Assembly (NCBI GenBank): GCA_028226735.1
Contig: JAOIYV010000007.1
Location: 1-40,509 of the forward strand
Direction of reading: 5' to 3'
From: Candidatus Pelagibacter sp.
GTDB taxonomy: Bacteria; Pseudomonadota; Alphaproteobacteria; Pelagibacterales; Pelagibacteraceae
Length of the DNA: 40,509 bases
Positions 18,144-27,190 of this stretch are shown in pieces (position 1 is the first letter of the stretch; the number at the start of each line of letters is the position of its first letter). Position numbers and translations under genes: made by a program. The notes under the pieces were generated by a model that saw nothing but the letters and a program-made list of their open reading frames with translations, was not told where the DNA came from and did no database searches.

Positions 18144-19646
18144 GTGATTTCACATAAGATTAAAGTTTACCCATCTAAAATTCATTTACCTAAGAAAAAA
18201 CAATTAGCCTGGAAAATTGCTGAGATAGCTTCTGATAATGCAAAATTAGATAAAGATTCAATTGAGATGGTTATTAATAGAATTATAGATAACGCTTCTG
18301 TTGCTATTGCCTCTTTAAACAGAAAGGCAGTCATTTCATCAAGAGAGATGGCTTTAAAACACTCTAGAAAAAATGGTGCAAATTTATTTGGAATAGACTC
18401 AAAACAAAAATTTGATTGTGAGTGGGCTGCTTGGTCTAACGGAACTGCTGTGAGAGAGCTTGATTTTCATGATACTTTTTTGGCAGCAGACTACAGTCAC
18501 CCTGGAGATAATATTCCACCTCTTTTAAGTGTAGCACAACAAAATAAAAAAAGTGGATTAGATCTTTTAAAAGGAATTATTACTGCTTATGAAGTTCAGG
18601 TAAATTTAGTGAAAGGTATTTGTCTTCATAAACATAGAATTGATCATATTGCTCATCTAGGTCCTAGTGTTGCTGCTGGTTTGGGAGCTATGCTAAAATT
18701 AAATACTGAAACAATATATCAGGCTGTCCAACAAGCTTTACACACAACAATTTCAACAAGACAATCTCGTAAAGGAGAAATATCTAGTTGGAAAGCTTTT
18801 GCTCCTGCACACGCTGGTAAGCTTGCAATTGAAGCAGTTGATAGAACAATGCGTGGTGAGGGGGCGCCAAGTCCTATTTATGAAGGTGAGGATAGTATTA
18901 TAGCTAGAATACTGGATGGAAAGAAAGCGTTGTACAGTGTTCCACTACCAAAAAGAGGAGAGAGTAAAAAGGCTATTTTAGAAACATACACCAAAGAGTA
19001 TTCCGCCGAATATCAAGCTCAAGCTCTTATAGATATTGCGAAAAAACTTAATAAAAAAATTACTGACCTGGGCCAAATTAAAAAAATTGATTTATATACA
19101 AGTCACCATACTCATTATGTAATAGGAACAGGTGCAAATGATCCTCAAAAAATGGACCCCAATGCAAGTAGAGAAACTTTGGACCACTCCATTATGTATA
19201 TTTTTGCAGTAGCTTTAGAGGATGCAGACTGGCATCATATTAAATCATACACTAAACAAAGAGCAAACAAAAAAAGTACTATAAAAATATGGAAATCAAT
19301 CACAACTCATGAAGATAAAAAGTGGACTAAAAAATATCACGATCCCAACCCAAAAAATAAATCTTTTGGAGGAAAAGTGGTAGTTACTTTAAAAAATGGT
19401 AAAAAAATTGTAGAACAAATAGATAGAGCTGACGCACATCCTTATGGGGCTCGTCCTTTTAAAAGACAAAATTATATACAAAAGTTTTTAACACTAACTG
19501 ATGAGATTTTAGATAAAAAAGAAAGTCTAAGATTTTTAAAAACTGTTCAAAACCTTAAAACTTTAAAATCTGGTGAGTTAAATAAATTGAATATTCAGGT
19601 AAAAAGAAGTCAAATAAAGAAAAATATAAAAAAAGGAATTTTTTAG
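18144..19646 (+). CDS. prpD: 2-methylcitrate dehydratase PrpD
   Basis: PrpD dehydrates 2-methylcitrate in the methylcitrate cycle, which oxidises propionyl-CoA to pyruvate and succinate. The 500-residue protein belongs to the MmgE/PrpD family; [30 protein letters not shown] and APAHAGKLA are family-conserved segments. The start is GTG at 18144, chosen because AAGGAGA lies just upstream at 18134-18140, though the 3-base spacing is short. The prpD-prpB-prpC order, joined by 1-base overlaps, is strong support. No prpF/acnD or prpR regulator is adjacent. Confidence 0.95.
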   Translation: MISHKIKVYPSKIHLPKKKQLAWKIAEIASDNAKLDKDSIEMVINRIIDNASVAIASLNRKAVISSREMALKHSRKNGANLFGIDSKQKFDCEWAAWSNGTAVRELDFHDTFLAADYSHPGDNIPPLLSVAQQNKKSGLDLLKGIITAYEVQVNLVKGICLHKHRIDHIAHLGPSVAAGLGAMLKLNTETIYQAVQQALHTTISTRQSRKGEISSWKAFAPAHAGKLAIEAVDRTMRGEGAPSPIYEGEDSIIARILDGKKALYSVPLPKRGESKKAILETYTKEYSAEYQAQALIDIAKKLNKKITDLGQIKKIDLYTSHHTHYVIGTGANDPQKMDPNASRETLDHSIMYIFAVALEDADWHHIKSYTKQRANKKSTIKIWKSITTHEDKKWTKKYHDPNPKNKSFGGKVVVTLKNGKKIVEQIDRADAHPYGARPFKRQNYIQKFLTLTDEILDKKESLRFLKTVQNLKTLKSGELNKLNIQVKRSQIKKNIKKGIF

Positions 19647-20542
19647 TGCACTTTGTAAATAAAGGGCCCAATCAAAAAAGGGTAGACTTTGTAAATAAGC
19701 TTAAAACAAATAAGATTCTTAGAGTCCCTGGGGCTTATAACCCCTTAACAGCAAAATTAATTGAAGAGATTGGATATGATGCTGTTTATGTATCTGGCGG
19801 AGTAATGGCAAATGATTTAGGTTTTCCTGATATTGGATTAACTACATTGCAAGACGTAAGCACAAGATCTTATTTAATTTCACGAGTTACAAATTTACCG
19901 ACTATTGTAGATATAGACACTGGTTTTAAATCATGTGAAGAAACAATCAAAACTTTTGAAGAATTTGGAATTACTGCTGTTCATTTAGAAGATCAAGTTG
20001 AGCGCAAAAGATGTGGTCACCTTGATAATAAAGAATTAATTTCAACAGAAGAAATGGTAAAAAAAATTAAAGAATGTGTAAAGGCTAAACAAGATGACAA
20101 CTTTAAGATAATAGCAAGGTCTGATGCTAAGAGTGTTGAGGGAATTGATAAGATGATAAATAGATGCAAAGCATATATTGATGCGGGAGCTGAGATTATA
20201 TTTCCTGAGGCTCTTTATGATGAAAAAGATTTTGAAAAAGTTAGAAAAGAGCTTTCTTGTTATTTGCTTGCTAATATGACTGAATTTGGAAAATCCAAAC
20301 TATTTAATTACAAAGAATTAGAAAACTTTGGCTATAATATCGTAATTTATCCGGTAACTACACAAAGATTGGCTATGAAAAATGTAGAGGATGGTTTGAG
20401 AGACATTTATGCAAATGGACATCAGAATAATATTATTGATAAAATGCAAACTAGAAAAAGACTTTATGAGTTAGTTGAGTACGAAAAATATAATTCTTTG
20501 GATGAAAAAATTTATAATTTTAGTACAGAAGGACATGAATAA
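19646..20542 (+). CDS. prpB: 2-methylisocitrate lyase PrpB
   Basis: PrpB splits 2-methylisocitrate into pyruvate and succinate. The 298-residue TIM-barrel protein of the PEP mutase/isocitrate lyase superfamily has the catalytic KRCGH at residues 121-125 (Cys123) and the magnesium-site VDIDTGF at 88-94. VSGGVMANDLGFPD near residues 49-62 is typical of the family. The start is GTG, and its G is shared with the prpD TAG stop, an arrangement expected to couple translation. Confidence 0.95.
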   Translation: MHFVNKGPNQKRVDFVNKLKTNKILRVPGAYNPLTAKLIEEIGYDAVYVSGGVMANDLGFPDIGLTTLQDVSTRSYLISRVTNLPTIVDIDTGFKSCEETIKTFEEFGITAVHLEDQVERKRCGHLDNKELISTEEMVKKIKECVKAKQDDNFKIIARSDAKSVEGIDKMINRCKAYIDAGAEIIFPEALYDEKDFEKVRKELSCYLLANMTEFGKSKLFNYKELENFGYNIVIYPVTTQRLAMKNVEDGLRDIYANGHQNNIIDKMQTRKRLYELVEYEKYNSLDEKIYNFSTEGHE

Positions 20543-21666
20543 TGAGTGATGAAATTAAAAAAGGTTTATTAGGAATTGTAGTAGATGAAACTGAAATTTC
20601 AAAAGTTATGCCTGAGATTAACTCTCTTACATATAGAGGTTATGCTGCACAAGATTTATGTGCTAGATGTAAATTTGAGGAAGTTGCTTATTTAATTTTA
20701 AATAAAGAATTACCAAATAAAAAACAACTTAAACAATTTGAGGAAAAAGAATCAAAAGAAAGAACTTTGTCTAAGAATTTAATAAATATTCTTAAGCAAA
20801 TACCTAAAAATTCTCACCCAATGGATGTTGCGAGAACTGCTGTAAGTGTCATGGGCCTTGAAGACAAAGAAACTAAAAATAATTCCCCTAAGGCTAATCT
20901 TAGAAAATCAATGAGAATTTTTGCTAAAACTCCTGTTGCTTTAGCGGCCTTCTATAGACTTAGAAAGGGCAAAAAAATAATACAACCTAAAAAAAAATTA
21001 ACATTTGCTGAAAATTTTTTTCATATGTGTTTTGGAAAAATTCCTAACAAAGAAATTGTTAAAGCTTTTGACGTCTCTTTAATTCTATATGCTGAACATA
21101 GTTTTAATGTTTCTACATTTACTGCTAGAACTATCACTAGTAGTTTGTCAGATATCCACGGGGCAATTACTGGAGCTATAGCAAGTTTAAAAGGACCTTT
21201 ACACGGAGGTGCAAACGAAGAAGTTATGCATATGATGAAAAAAATTAAAAAGCCAGAAAATGCCTTAAAATGGATTAACAAAGCTCTTGATAATAAAGAT
21301 GTTGTAATGGGTTTTGGTCATAGAGTTTATAAGAGTGGAGACTCTAGAGTTCCTACAATGAGAGAATACTTTGGAAAAGTTGCAAAAATTAAAAAAGATA
21401 AAAAATTTGAAAAAATTTATGACATTGTTGAAAAAGTAATGATTGATAGAAAAAATATCCACCCAAATGTAGACTACCCTACTGGACCTACTTATCATTT
21501 AATGGGTTTTGATACTGATTTCTTTACACCAATTTTTGTTATTTCTAGAATTACAGGATGGTCAGCGCATGTAATAGAGCAACATGCAGCCAATAAATTA
21601 ATTAGACCACTTGCTAGTTACAAGGGTAGTAAGCATAGAAAAGTAGTAAATTTAAATCAGCGATAA
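20542..21666 (+). CDS. prpC: 2-methylcitrate synthase PrpC
   Basis: PrpC condenses propionyl-CoA with oxaloacetate. The 374-residue protein is the short citrate-synthase form. The catalytic residues are His221 (PLHGGANE), His260 (GFGHRVY) and Asp311 (NVDYPTG). Citrate synthase itself cannot be excluded from sequence alone, but location behind prpD and prpB makes the methylcitrate role far more likely. The ATG overlaps the prpB stop by one base (TAATG). The 3' end overlaps the convergent methyltransferase gene by 10 bases. Confidence 0.94.
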   Translation: MSDEIKKGLLGIVVDETEISKVMPEINSLTYRGYAAQDLCARCKFEEVAYLILNKELPNKKQLKQFEEKESKERTLSKNLINILKQIPKNSHPMDVARTAVSVMGLEDKETKNNSPKANLRKSMRIFAKTPVALAAFYRLRKGKKIIQPKKKLTFAENFFHMCFGKIPNKEIVKAFDVSLILYAEHSFNVSTFTARTITSSLSDIHGAITGAIASLKGPLHGGANEEVMHMMKKIKKPENALKWINKALDNKDVVMGFGHRVYKSGDSRVPTMREYFGKVAKIKKDKKFEKIYDIVEKVMIDRKNIHPNVDYPTGPTYHLMGFDTDFFTPIFVISRITGWSAHVIEQHAANKLIRPLASYKGSKHRKVVNLNQR

Positions 21667-22319
21667 ATTTTTTTTTTTTCAATTTTTGCAAATCTGTTTA
21701 ATAAAAATTCAAATTTTAAATTATTAATTTCAACAAATTCATCTACAGCCTTTTTAACTCCTGGTGCGAAATGTAAATCATAATCATCACATAAAATCGT
21801 GCCATTATTTTCTATAACGGGCTTAGAATAATTTAAATCATTTTTAACAGTATTGTAGGAGTGCCCCCCATCTAAAAAAACATAATCAACCTGTGACATA
21901 TCTATTTTTTTTAAAGCTGAATTAGAATTATCTTTTATTAGTTCAGTTTTTTTTTCAAATTTTTTTAACAAATATTGAACAGCCCTTAAACTATAAGGAT
22001 CTTCTTTTAAAATATATTTGAAATAAAATTTCTTTAAAAAATTATTTTGTTCAGTGCCTGGAATAATTTCATTAGTTCCATTTTTCCAACCTTCATATGT
22101 GTCCTTATTATCAAGAGAAAATAGATCGATACCTATATATTTAAAATTTCCATCATTAATTTCGTGAAGTGCTTCACAAACATTTCTTGCTGTAACACCT
22201 TGAAATACACCTATTTCTAAGAACACCTTAGGTTTCTTGGAAACTACCTCTTTTAAAAATGATAGCCCCAAGTTTTTCTCTTTTAAAAGAGCTTTTCTAA
22301 AATACTTTTTGTATCTCAA
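21657..22319 (-). CDS. Class I SAM-dependent methyltransferase
   Basis: The sequence shows a Rossmann-type methyltransferase of the Methyltransf_24-like group: VFLEIGVFQGVTARNV is the SAM-binding glycine loop, IGIDLFSLD the acidic strand 2, and VDYVFLDGGHSYNTVKNDL the later conserved region. Its substrate is unknown; relatives often sit in glycan or secondary-metabolite loci. There is no ATG. I chose TTG at 22319, one base after the nrdB stop (220 residues), because the longer TTG at 22388 would overlap nrdB by 68 bases. It follows nrdB on the same strand and may be co-transcribed, but a functional link is not evident. Confidence 0.7.
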   Translation of the reverse strand: MRYKKYFRKALLKEKNLGLSFLKEVVSKKPKVFLEIGVFQGVTARNVCEALHEINDGNFKYIGIDLFSLDNKDTYEGWKNGTNEIIPGTEQNNFLKKFYFKYILKEDPYSLRAVQYLLKKFEKKTELIKDNSNSALKKIDMSQVDYVFLDGGHSYNTVKNDLNYSKPVIENNGTILCDDYDLHFAPGVKKAVDEFVEINNLKFEFLLNRFAKIEKKKIYR

Positions 22320-22320
22320 T

Positions 22321-23349
22321 TTATGAAAATGCTTCTGTCCAAGTACCCTGCGTAGATGCTTTAGAATACTCTGTTGCTCGACCCTCAAAAAAGTTCATGT
22401 GCTCAACAGCATTCAACATTGTGTCTAACCAACCTAACGGATTTTTTTGAACATCATAAATTGGATCTAAGCCTAACTGTGCTAATCTTCTATTGGCTAT
22501 AAATCTAATATAACTTTTGACTTCTTGAGCGGTTAGACCTTCCATTGGACCCATTTCAAAAGCTAAATCAATAAAAGCATCTTCATGCTCTATAATTGTT
22601 CTGCAAGCTTTATAAAGTTCTTTTTTAAGATCTGCATTCCATATTTCTGGATTTTCATTGATGAATTCTTTGAAAAGTCTGATCATAGAATTGCAATGCA
22701 AAGTTTCGTCTCTGACCGACCAGGTAACAATCTGACCCATGCCTTTCATTTTATTATGTCTTGGAAAGTTTAGTAGAATTGCAAAACTTGCAAATAATTG
22801 TAAGCCTTCGGTAAAAGCACTGAATACAGCTACAGTGAGTGCAATATCTTTTTTTGAACTCATATCAAAATTTTGCATATAGTCATATTTATCTTTCATT
22901 TCTTTATATTTCATGAAAGCAGAATATTCTGACTCTGGCATTCCAATAGTATCTAGTAGATGTGAGTAAGCAGCTATATGAACTGTTTCCATTGCAGCAA
23001 ATGCCGTCATCATCATTAATACTTCCGTTGGTTTGAATACAGTCGTGTAATGTCTTAGATAGCAGTTCTGAACTTCAACATCAGCTTGAGTAAAAAATCT
23101 AAAAATTTGAGTTAATAAATTTTTTTCTGACTGGGTTAGATTTTTTTGCCAGTCTCTAACATCATCTCCAAGTGGAACTTCTTCAGGCAACCAATGAATT
23201 CTTTGTTGTGTCAGCCAAGCATCGTAACACCAAGGATATCTAAAAGGTTTGTAAACAGGGTTTTCGACTAGTAAGCCCATTTTTTTTGGTTGAATAATTT
23301 CTTTTTTTTCTTGTTGGATAATTGCGGACTTCATACTTTCTACTGACAT
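22321..23349 (-). CDS. nrdB: Ribonucleotide reductase class I small subunit
   Basis: NrdB houses the diiron-tyrosyl radical cofactor of class I ribonucleotide reductase. All six metal ligands are visible: Asp90, Glu121, His124, Glu181, Glu215 and His218, with the radical tyrosine Tyr128 in ETVHIAAYS. I chose ATG at 23349 because GAGGAG lies 8 bases upstream; a GTG at 23358 and an ATG at 23334 are alternatives. The start lies inside the end of nrdA (10-base overlap), so the subunits are translationally linked. Confidence 0.96.
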   Translation of the reverse strand: MSVESMKSAIIQQEKKEIIQPKKMGLLVENPVYKPFRYPWCYDAWLTQQRIHWLPEEVPLGDDVRDWQKNLTQSEKNLLTQIFRFFTQADVEVQNCYLRHYTTVFKPTEVLMMMTAFAAMETVHIAAYSHLLDTIGMPESEYSAFMKYKEMKDKYDYMQNFDMSSKKDIALTVAVFSAFTEGLQLFASFAILLNFPRHNKMKGMGQIVTWSVRDETLHCNSMIRLFKEFINENPEIWNADLKKELYKACRTIIEHEDAFIDLAFEMGPMEGLTAQEVKSYIRFIANRRLAQLGLDPIYDVQKNPLGWLDTMLNAVEHMNFFEGRATEYSKASTQGTWTEAFS

Positions 23350-25277
23350 GACAGACACTCCTCATATTCTGGTTGTTCACTTTTTTGTTTTTTTGATTTA
23401 TAAACATTGGCAGTAACATCAGTTGCATTTGCATCATTAACATTTTCTGCACGTTGAATTGATTTTGACCTACAATAATAAAGGCTTTTTAAACCTTTTT
23501 TCCAAGCATCAAAATGAATTTTATGTAATTCTTTTTTATGAACATCAGCAGCTAAAAACAAGTTAATTGACTGAGCTTGCGATATATTAGGTGTTCTATC
23601 TCCACTTAATTCAATAATCCACTTTTGATCTAACTCAAAAGCTGTTTTAAAAACATCTTTTTCCAAGTTAGTTAAAAAATCTAAATGAGAAACAGAGCCC
23701 TGGTTAGTTGTAATTCCAGACCATACTTCTTCTGTATTTTTTCCATGTTTTTCTAATAACTCAACCAAATATCTGTTTCTTACATTAAAAGAACCTGAAA
23801 GTGTTTTGTGAGTATAACTATTTGCTGCGATTGGCTCTACTCCTGGTGAAGCTCCACCACAAATAATTGAAATTGAAGCAGTTGGTGCAATAGCAGTTTT
23901 ATTTGAAAACCTTTCATTGTAACCATATTCAGCAGCATCAGGACAAGGTCCTCTTTCATCAGCTAAATCTTTAGATGCTTGATCAACATTTTCTTGGATA
24001 TGTTTAAAAATTTTTTTATTCCAAACTTTACTCATAACTGATTCAAGGGGAATTTGATTTTTTTGTAAATAAGAATGAAAGCCCATAACACCTAAACCAA
24101 CACTTCTTTCTCTTTCAGCAGAGTATTTTGCGTCAGCAAATTGATCAGGGGCTCTATCAATAAAATCAGTTAGGACATTATCTAAAAATCTCATAACATC
24201 ATTAATCATCATTTTATCATCTTTCCACTCATCATATTTTTCTAAGTTTAAAGAAGATAGGCAACAAACAGCTGTTCTGTCTCTTCCATCTTTATCTATT
24301 CCCGTAGGCAAAGTTATTTCACTACATAGATTAGAAGTCTTAACAGTTAAATTTGCTAGCTTATGATGTTGTGGAATTTGTCTGTTAACAGTGTCAATGT
24401 AAATAATATAAGGCTCACCTGTTTCCATTCTTGCAGTTAACAATCTAATCCATAAGTTTCTTGCAGAAATAGTTTGTTGTACAGTACCATCGGCAGGACT
24501 TTTTAATGCCCATTGATCATCTGTCTCAACAGCTCTCATAAAAGCATCTGAAACTAAAATACCATGATGGAGGTTCAAAGCTTTTCTATTTGGATCACCC
24601 CCAGTTGGTCTTCGCATCTCAATAAATTCTTCAATTTCTGGATGATCAATTGGAAGATAACAAGCTGCAGAACCTCGTCTTAATGAACCTTGACTGATTG
24701 CCATTGTTAATGAGTCCATAACTTTAATAAATGGAATTATTCCAGACGTTTTTCCAACTTTACCTATTTTTTCTCCAATAGACCTGAGATTGCCCCAGTA
24801 ACTTCCAATACCACCACCTTTTGCAGCTAACCAAACATTTTCGCTCCATAGATCAAGTATTCCATTTAAACTGTCTGATGCCTCATTTAAAAAACATGAA
24901 ATAGGCAAACCTCTTTTAGTTCCACCATTAGATAAAACTGGTGTTGCTGGCATAAACCATAAATTACTTATGTAATTATAGATTCTTTGAGCGTGTAAAT
25001 TGTCATCGGCATATGAGCTTGCAACTCGTGCAAACAAGTCTTGAAAAGACTCATTGTGTCCTAAATATCTATCTTTTAAAGTTGCTTTTCCAAAATCAGT
25101 TAGGTTTGAATCTCTAGATCTATCGATTTTAATTATAATCCCTTTTTCATTTTGGAATAACTCGGTGTCATTACTCAAAGAGAATAAATCTGGTCTATTC
25201 TCTTTTTTTGAATCGGTAACATTTGGGCTAAATTCGGAGACAGCTTTCTTTAACGCCTGGGATAGAATTTTATTCAT
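23340..25277 (-). CDS. nrdA: Ribonucleotide reductase class I large subunit
   Basis: NrdA reduces ribonucleoside diphosphates. Active-site residues are present: Cys128 (PISCFLN), the NLCSE motif at 316-320 with the thiyl Cys318, a cysteine in AVCCLSS near 338, the radical-relay pair Tyr600-Tyr601, and the C-terminal CLSC at 641-644 that exchanges with thioredoxin or glutaredoxin. At 645 residues it is about 115 shorter than E. coli NrdA. I see no ATP-cone at the N-terminus, so overall-activity control by ATP/dATP through that domain appears to be missing. Two NrdR-box-like sites lie upstream. Confidence 0.96.
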   Translation of the reverse strand: MNKILSQALKKAVSEFSPNVTDSKKENRPDLFSLSNDTELFQNEKGIIIKIDRSRDSNLTDFGKATLKDRYLGHNESFQDLFARVASSYADDNLHAQRIYNYISNLWFMPATPVLSNGGTKRGLPISCFLNEASDSLNGILDLWSENVWLAAKGGGIGSYWGNLRSIGEKIGKVGKTSGIIPFIKVMDSLTMAISQGSLRRGSAACYLPIDHPEIEEFIEMRRPTGGDPNRKALNLHHGILVSDAFMRAVETDDQWALKSPADGTVQQTISARNLWIRLLTARMETGEPYIIYIDTVNRQIPQHHKLANLTVKTSNLCSEITLPTGIDKDGRDRTAVCCLSSLNLEKYDEWKDDKMMINDVMRFLDNVLTDFIDRAPDQFADAKYSAERERSVGLGVMGFHSYLQKNQIPLESVMSKVWNKKIFKHIQENVDQASKDLADERGPCPDAAEYGYNERFSNKTAIAPTASISIICGGASPGVEPIAANSYTHKTLSGSFNVRNRYLVELLEKHGKNTEEVWSGITTNQGSVSHLDFLTNLEKDVFKTAFELDQKWIIELSGDRTPNISQAQSINLFLAADVHKKELHKIHFDAWKKGLKSLYYCRSKSIQRAENVNDANATDVTANVYKSKKQKSEQPEYEECLSCQ

Positions 25278-25296
25278 AATGTTTAATTTTTAAGTT

Positions 25297-25302
25297 ATTT
25301 TA
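25297..25302 (-). promoter_or_regulatory. Possible extended -10 of nrdA
   Basis: TAAAAT preceded by TGT on the minus strand fits an extended -10 element, 19 bases before the nrdA ATG. No good -35 is seen; the upstream position is occupied by the first NrdR-like site. Confidence 0.4.
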
Positions 25303-25310
25303 ACACATAA

Positions 25311-25357
25311 CAACTATATGTTGTATGCTAATATCGTTAATATACTATATAAATACT
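25311..25357. promoter_or_regulatory. Candidate tandem NrdR boxes upstream of nrdA
   Basis: Two sites resemble the 16-base NrdR consensus ACACWATATATWGTGT: CAACTATATGTTGTAT at 25311-25326 (12 of 16) and ATACTATATAAATACT at 25342-25357 (11 of 16). Their starts are 31 bases apart, three helical turns, which is the spacing known for NrdR operators. The first also contains ACAAC and GTTGT arms around TATAT. The surrounding DNA is AT-rich, which raises the chance of false matches. Confidence 0.5.
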
Positions 25358-25434
25358 AAATCAACAGAACATTTATAGAACATATAAAAAAAATATCAAC
25401 AAAAAAATCAAAAAAAATATAAGTAATATGTGCA

Positions 25435-26889
25435 ATGCCTGAGATTATAAAAATAGATCCATACGGTTTTAGAGAATATGACGCTCGATGGTTGTATAAA
25501 AAAGACATTAATAAAGCTGGGGTGGAGAATCTGGGTAAAGGTTTGGGAACTCAAATTATAAAACATACAAAAAAAAATAATCCACGGGTGATAGTTGGAC
25601 ATGATTATAGATCTTACAGTGAAGAAATAAAAACTGCTTTAAAAAAAGGACTAATTTCAACTGGATGTAAAATCGAAGATGTAGGTTTATCTCTATCTCC
25701 AACTGTTTATTTTGCTCAATTTAAATTAGAAGCAGATGCAGTTGCGATGATAACTGCCAGTCATAATGAAAATGGTTGGACTGGTGTTAAAATGGGAATT
25801 AAAAAAGGTTTAACACACGCTCCTGAAGAAATGGAGGAATTGAAAGATATTACATTAAATCAAAAATTTGTTGAAGGACAAGGTAATGAAAAAAAAATTG
25901 AAGGTTTTCAACAAATTTATAAAGATCACCTAATTAATAAAAATAAGATTAAAAAAAAAATTAAAGTGGTTGTTGCATGTGGAAATGGTACAGCTGGAAT
26001 ATTTGCTCCAGATATTTTGAGAGGTATTGGTTGTGAAGTTATTGAATTAGACTGTAATTTAGATTGGACATTTCCAAAGTATAATCCAAATCCTGAAGAT
26101 TTAGAAATGCTTCATGAAATAAGTAGAGTAGTAAAAAAGAATAATGCAGATATTGGATTTGGTTTTGATGGAGATGGAGATAGAGTTGGTGTTATAGATA
26201 ATAAAGGTAATGAAATTTTTTCTGACAAAATTGGTCTATTAATTGCAAGAAACTTAGCTACTAAACACAAAAACTCTAAATTTGTTGTTGATGTTAAATC
26301 AACAGGACTATACACAAAAGATCAAGTTTTATTAGATAACGGATGTAAAACTATTTACTGGAAAACAGGTCACTCTCATATTAAAAGAAAAGTTAACACA
26401 GAAAAAGCATTAGCTGGTTTCGAAAAGAGTGGTCACTTTTTTTTTAATCAACCATTAGGTTATGGTTATGATGATGGAATTAATTCAGCAATTCAAGTTT
26501 GTTATTTATTAGATAATCAAAATAAAATGATGGACAAAATTATAGATGAACTTCCAAAAACATTTCAAACACCTACTATGGCCCCTTTTTGTAAAGATGA
26601 AGAAAAATATCAGGTTGTTGAAGATTTAGTAAAACAAGTTACACAAATTAAAGACTCTAAAATTAAAATTGATGATCAAGAAATTTCTGAAGTTTTAACT
26701 GTTAATGGAATTAGATTTTCTTTTAACGATGGTTCTTGGGGATTAATTAGAGCTTCATCAAATAAACCATCTTTAGTAGTTGTTACTGAAAGTCCTACTT
26801 CTGATCAAAGAAAGAAAAAGATATTTGATTTTATTGATAGTCTACTTCAAAAAACTGGAAAAATAGGTGAATACGATCAAAAAATTTAA
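25435..26889 (+). CDS. Phosphomannomutase/phosphoglucomutase (alpha-D-phosphohexomutase)
   Basis: The enzyme interconverts hexose 6- and 1-phosphates through a phosphoserine. The 484-residue protein has the four-domain layout: active-site TASHNENGW with Ser109, metal loop DGDGDR at 245-250, sugar-binding FEKSGH (the usual GEMSGH motif, variant here) and C-terminal phosphate-binding RASSNKPSL. It resembles AlgC/ManB-type dual enzymes by length, supplying mannose- or glucose-1-phosphate for envelope glycans; I cannot separate PMM from PGM activity by eye. It is divergent from nrdA across a 157-base AT-rich gap and overlaps the next small gene by 23 bases. Confidence 0.92.
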   Translation: MPEIIKIDPYGFREYDARWLYKKDINKAGVENLGKGLGTQIIKHTKKNNPRVIVGHDYRSYSEEIKTALKKGLISTGCKIEDVGLSLSPTVYFAQFKLEADAVAMITASHNENGWTGVKMGIKKGLTHAPEEMEELKDITLNQKFVEGQGNEKKIEGFQQIYKDHLINKNKIKKKIKVVVACGNGTAGIFAPDILRGIGCEVIELDCNLDWTFPKYNPNPEDLEMLHEISRVVKKNNADIGFGFDGDGDRVGVIDNKGNEIFSDKIGLLIARNLATKHKNSKFVVDVKSTGLYTKDQVLLDNGCKTIYWKTGHSHIKRKVNTEKALAGFEKSGHFFFNQPLGYGYDDGINSAIQVCYLLDNQNKMMDKIIDELPKTFQTPTMAPFCKDEEKYQVVEDLVKQVTQIKDSKIKIDDQEISEVLTVNGIRFSFNDGSWGLIRASSNKPSLVVVTESPTSDQRKKKIFDFIDSLLQKTGKIGEYDQKI

Positions 26890-27151
26890 AATCCTACTAT
26901 TATTTAACTTCTTTTTTTTTTTAGAAGTATTGGCATTTAGTCCAGAGTATGAGCGAGAAATGTATATAGGTTGTTATGGAAACTCTAAAATATATCTTGG
27001 GCCAGATATGGCTAAAAGTTACTGTTTATGTACTATTAATAAGTTAAGTGAGAAGTACTCTGATAAAGAAATAGACCTAATATTTAAAAAAGAACCCGAA
27101 GAGATAATGAAAGCAACCGAGTTTGCAGCGATACATTGTGAGGTTAAATAA
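26867..27151 (+). CDS. Small exported protein of unknown function
   Basis: The 94-residue product begins with a lysine-bearing N-region and a strongly hydrophobic stretch (KFKILLLFNFFFFLEVLAF, about residues 6-24), which looks like a signal peptide with cleavage after an alanine-containing end, leaving a periplasmic domain of about 70 residues. That domain has four cysteines (YIGCYGN, YCLCTI and a C-terminal HC), suited to two disulfides. I do not recognise the family. The start is GTG at 26867, inside the mutase gene; no ATG is available in frame. A weak AGG is embedded near the start. Codon use and the clear signal argue that it is real. Confidence 0.7.
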   Translation: MNTIKKFKILLLFNFFFFLEVLAFSPEYEREMYIGCYGNSKIYLGPDMAKSYCLCTINKLSEKYSDKEIDLIFKKEPEEIMKATEFAAIHCEVK

Positions 27152-27190
27152 AAAGCTTTAAAAAAATTCATATTTTTATACATATTTCAA

